Source: Cannabis sativa
Taxonomy: Eukaryota > Streptophyta > Magnoliopsida > Rosales > Cannabaceae
Direction of reading: 5' to 3'
Assembly (NCBI RefSeq): GCF_029168945.1
Contig: NC_083601.1
Span: 15,404,160 to 15,468,159 of the forward strand
DNA: 64,000 nt
The position numbers and the translations under genes were made by a program. Under the pieces are notes generated by a model. That model worked only from the letters and a program-made list of their open reading frames with translations, had not been told where the DNA came from and did not search any database. Shown here one piece after another: positions 62,147-64,000 of this stretch (the first letter of the stretch is position 1; every line of letters begins with the position of its first letter).

Positions 62147-62466
62147 TTAGGTTGTGTTTGGTTCACTTGAATGGACAATGGAATGGACTTGTCATTCCTT
62201 AGGAGGGCCCAATCAAATGTTTGGTTTTTTTATTAAAGTTTGAAAGCCCATTCCAATGGAATTATAAATCACTTAAACTAAGGATTTCCATTTCCATTAT
62301 AAAATCAGTAGAAAGCCAATTCCTTACCAACAAAATTCCATTTTACCCTTATCAATTCTTCTCCAAGAAGTTCCAACGGTACTTTCTCATCCTTTCTCTT
62401 TTTTTTTTTTTTTTTTTTTTCCCTTTAACGAGCATTTCTTCTTCTTCCTTCTTCTTCTTAAATATC

Positions 62467-62471
<5 letters not shown>

Positions 62472-62498
<27 letters not shown>
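62472..62498. repeat. (AT)n microsatellite
   Basis: An AT dinucleotide run inside the 5' part of the Harbinger element; poly-T runs lie nearby at 62401-62420 and 62545-62562. Confidence 0.9.
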
Positions 62499-63457
62499 GT
62501 TTCTAGACAGGTGATTGTGATTGTTGTTCTAATAATAATGTATTTTTTTTTTTTTTTTTTTCAGATTATGAGAGCTTCTAACCAAATATTTCTGTAGGAT
62601 CAGCTTAAATACTATTGAAAGGTATTTTTTTTATGCGATTTATTGTTCTTCCTTGTATTAGAAAGAAAATTTCTTTTTTAGGGTTTATATTTTTGATGGG
62701 TCATCTACTACTTTTTTTATACTCTTATAAGGATTGTGTTTGAGGGTATAAATATATAAATATTTATATATATATAAATTATTTGAGAATGTGTTTTGGA
62801 ACAATAATCTTGTGAGGTAGTTATTTAGAATATATATATATATATATGATAATCGATTTAAAAAAATTGTTTTTTTTTTTTTTTGTCATTAGTAGTCTTC
62901 AAACCTATGTTAATCAATTGTTTATATAGGTTTATAAGCCATATATTTGATTTGGTTTAGTATTTCCTTCTATGTGATAAGAATTTTTTTTTTTTGTCTT
63001 TTTGCTCATGTATATATGCAACATGCTTGATGAATAATCGATTATTTTATAATTTTTTTTAGTGACTTGTGTTTGAGTGTATGTATGTATATATAAATTG
63101 GTGTTTTGGGACAATGATGTTGTGTCTTTTATTTTTCTAAGTTGTTTTCATTGGTAGTCTTTAGTACTCTGTTTTAGTTTAATATGTTTCTTATTTAATT
63201 TTATTAGACATATATGTTTGGGTTGATTTACTTTTTTTTTTTTTTATGGAGTTTGCTTTCTATTGCCTTAAGTAATTTTATAGGTCTTAGTTTAAGATTG
63301 CAAACATGTTGTATGAGATTACTGTGTTGAGACTACAAGGCTATAATTTATTTGATTAATTTGTTGGGGTAAAAATACTTGAATATATATACACTATATG
63401 AAAATTAATCTTATAAAAATTAATTTGATGATATGCTTGTAGGAATATTTAATCCAA

Positions 63458-64000
63458 ATGGCTCGTCTAAATATAGCAAAACGAAATATTTTGAGAAAGA
63501 AGGAATTGGTTGCTGCTGTCATCCATTGGTTGAATATTATGCATGTAGTACAATGGTTTTTTGAGTTAGTAACAAGTATCTTAAAGGGTATAGTTGAATC
63601 AAATAGTTTACAAGAAAATATATATGTACTGAATGCCTTTATAAATAGGCAAATTGTTCATCGCTTGGTCTATGAAAGTGATGTTACTTCTCTAGAACAA
63701 CTTAGAATGACTAGGCACGCTTTCACAAATTTATGCATGATGCTTGAGAATATAGGTGGATTACAACCATCTAAATATTTGGCAATAGATGAACAAGTTG
63801 CAATGTTTTTACACATTATAGCTCATCATTGCAAAAATAGAGTTATTAAATTTAGATTCATGAGATCGGGAGAGACAGTGAGTAGATATTTTTATAATGT
63901 TTTACATGCTGTCATACGCCTACACAAAGAATTATTAGTAAAACCCGAGCCGGTTCCTGAGAACTCCACAGATGAAAGATGGAAATGGTTTAAGGTATTT
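63458..64000 (+). CDS. PIF/Harbinger nuclease (HARBI1-like), 5' part
   Basis: Open from ATG 63458 to the window end, 181 codons without a stop. Residues 1-70 are basic and helical. Then comes the conserved N-terminal region of plant Harbinger nucleases (LRMTRHAFTNLCMMLENIGG; LAIDEQVAMFLHIIAHHCKN; VIKFRFMRSGETVSRYFYNV; ENSTDERWKWFK). A splice donor AAG|GTATTT at 63994/63995 matches a frequent intron place just before the DDE nuclease core, which is outside the window. Harbinger nucleases cut TIRs and insert at TTA sites with a Myb-like partner. No lesion is visible in the part seen. Confidence 0.85.
   Translation, partial: MARLNIAKRNILRKKELVAAVIHWLNIMHVVQWFFELVTSILKGIVESNSLQENIYVLNAFINRQIVHRLVYESDVTSLEQLRMTRHAFTNLCMMLENIGGLQPSKYLAIDEQVAMFLHIIAHHCKNRVIKFRFMRSGETVSRYFYNVLHAVIRLHKELLVKPEPVPENSTDERWKWFKVF

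Larger units (their letters stand above)
62150..64000 (+). mobile_element. PIF/Harbinger transposon, 5' part
   Basis: The terminus GGTTGTGTTTGGTTCACTTG follows TTA (62147-62149), the PIF/Harbinger target. About 1.3 kb inside begins a Harbinger nuclease gene. The leader holds poly-T tracts and an (AT)n run (62472-62498). The other end, the 3' TTA and any Myb-like partner gene lie beyond the window. Confidence 0.75.

Overview
The window looks like heterochromatin-like, transposon-rich DNA from a eudicot nuclear genome. Evidence: one intron-rich plant housekeeping gene, AT-rich spacers, Ty1/copia and Ty3/gypsy elements with plant-type tRNA-Met primer sites, MULE, Helitron, L1 and PIF/Harbinger DNA. 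I cannot fix the species; nothing is bacterial, no rRNA, tRNA or CRISPR array was seen.

Layout. 1-6252: 3' half of a Tat/Retand-type Ty3/gypsy element (integrase end, antisense gene with its own TATA box and introns, 3' LTR). 6253-12300: decayed CACTA-like DNA, a copia-derived element with 189-bp LTRs carrying a nested 1.88-kb solo LTR, and a broken copia pol interrupted by a TRIM-like element. 15206-17300 (minus): the only host gene, VPS32/SNF7, an ESCRT-III subunit with six coding exons and a 5'UTR intron. 18.95-19.92 kb: a non-autonomous MULE. 20.0-42.3 kb: a nested stack. An old copia LTR (minus) was hit by a solo LTR of its own family (20153-22055), a Tourist-like MITE (22107-22517) and a whole copia element (23380-41816, TSD CTCAT); a Tekay-type chromovirus (23480-32789) then sits in that element's 5' LTR, with a deletion across its left edge. 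43956-45850: another solo LTR. 47.73-58.31 kb: a MULE with a transposase gene (plus) and a large Ulp1-like cysteine protease gene (minus), the latter split by a further solo LTR. 58.37-60.10 kb: Helitron termini. 60.5-61.7 kb: decayed L1. 62150-64000: 5' part of a PIF/Harbinger element whose nuclease ORF runs off the window.

Functionally, only VPS32 looks like an intact host gene. All transposon genes except the incomplete Harbinger nuclease ORF and the incomplete Tat integrase carry visible lesions. One copia LTR family (about 1.9 kb, TGTTGGG...CCAACA) appears seven times: four solo LTRs, two LTRs of one full element and one old broken copy, so LTR-LTR recombination and self-nesting have shaped this region.
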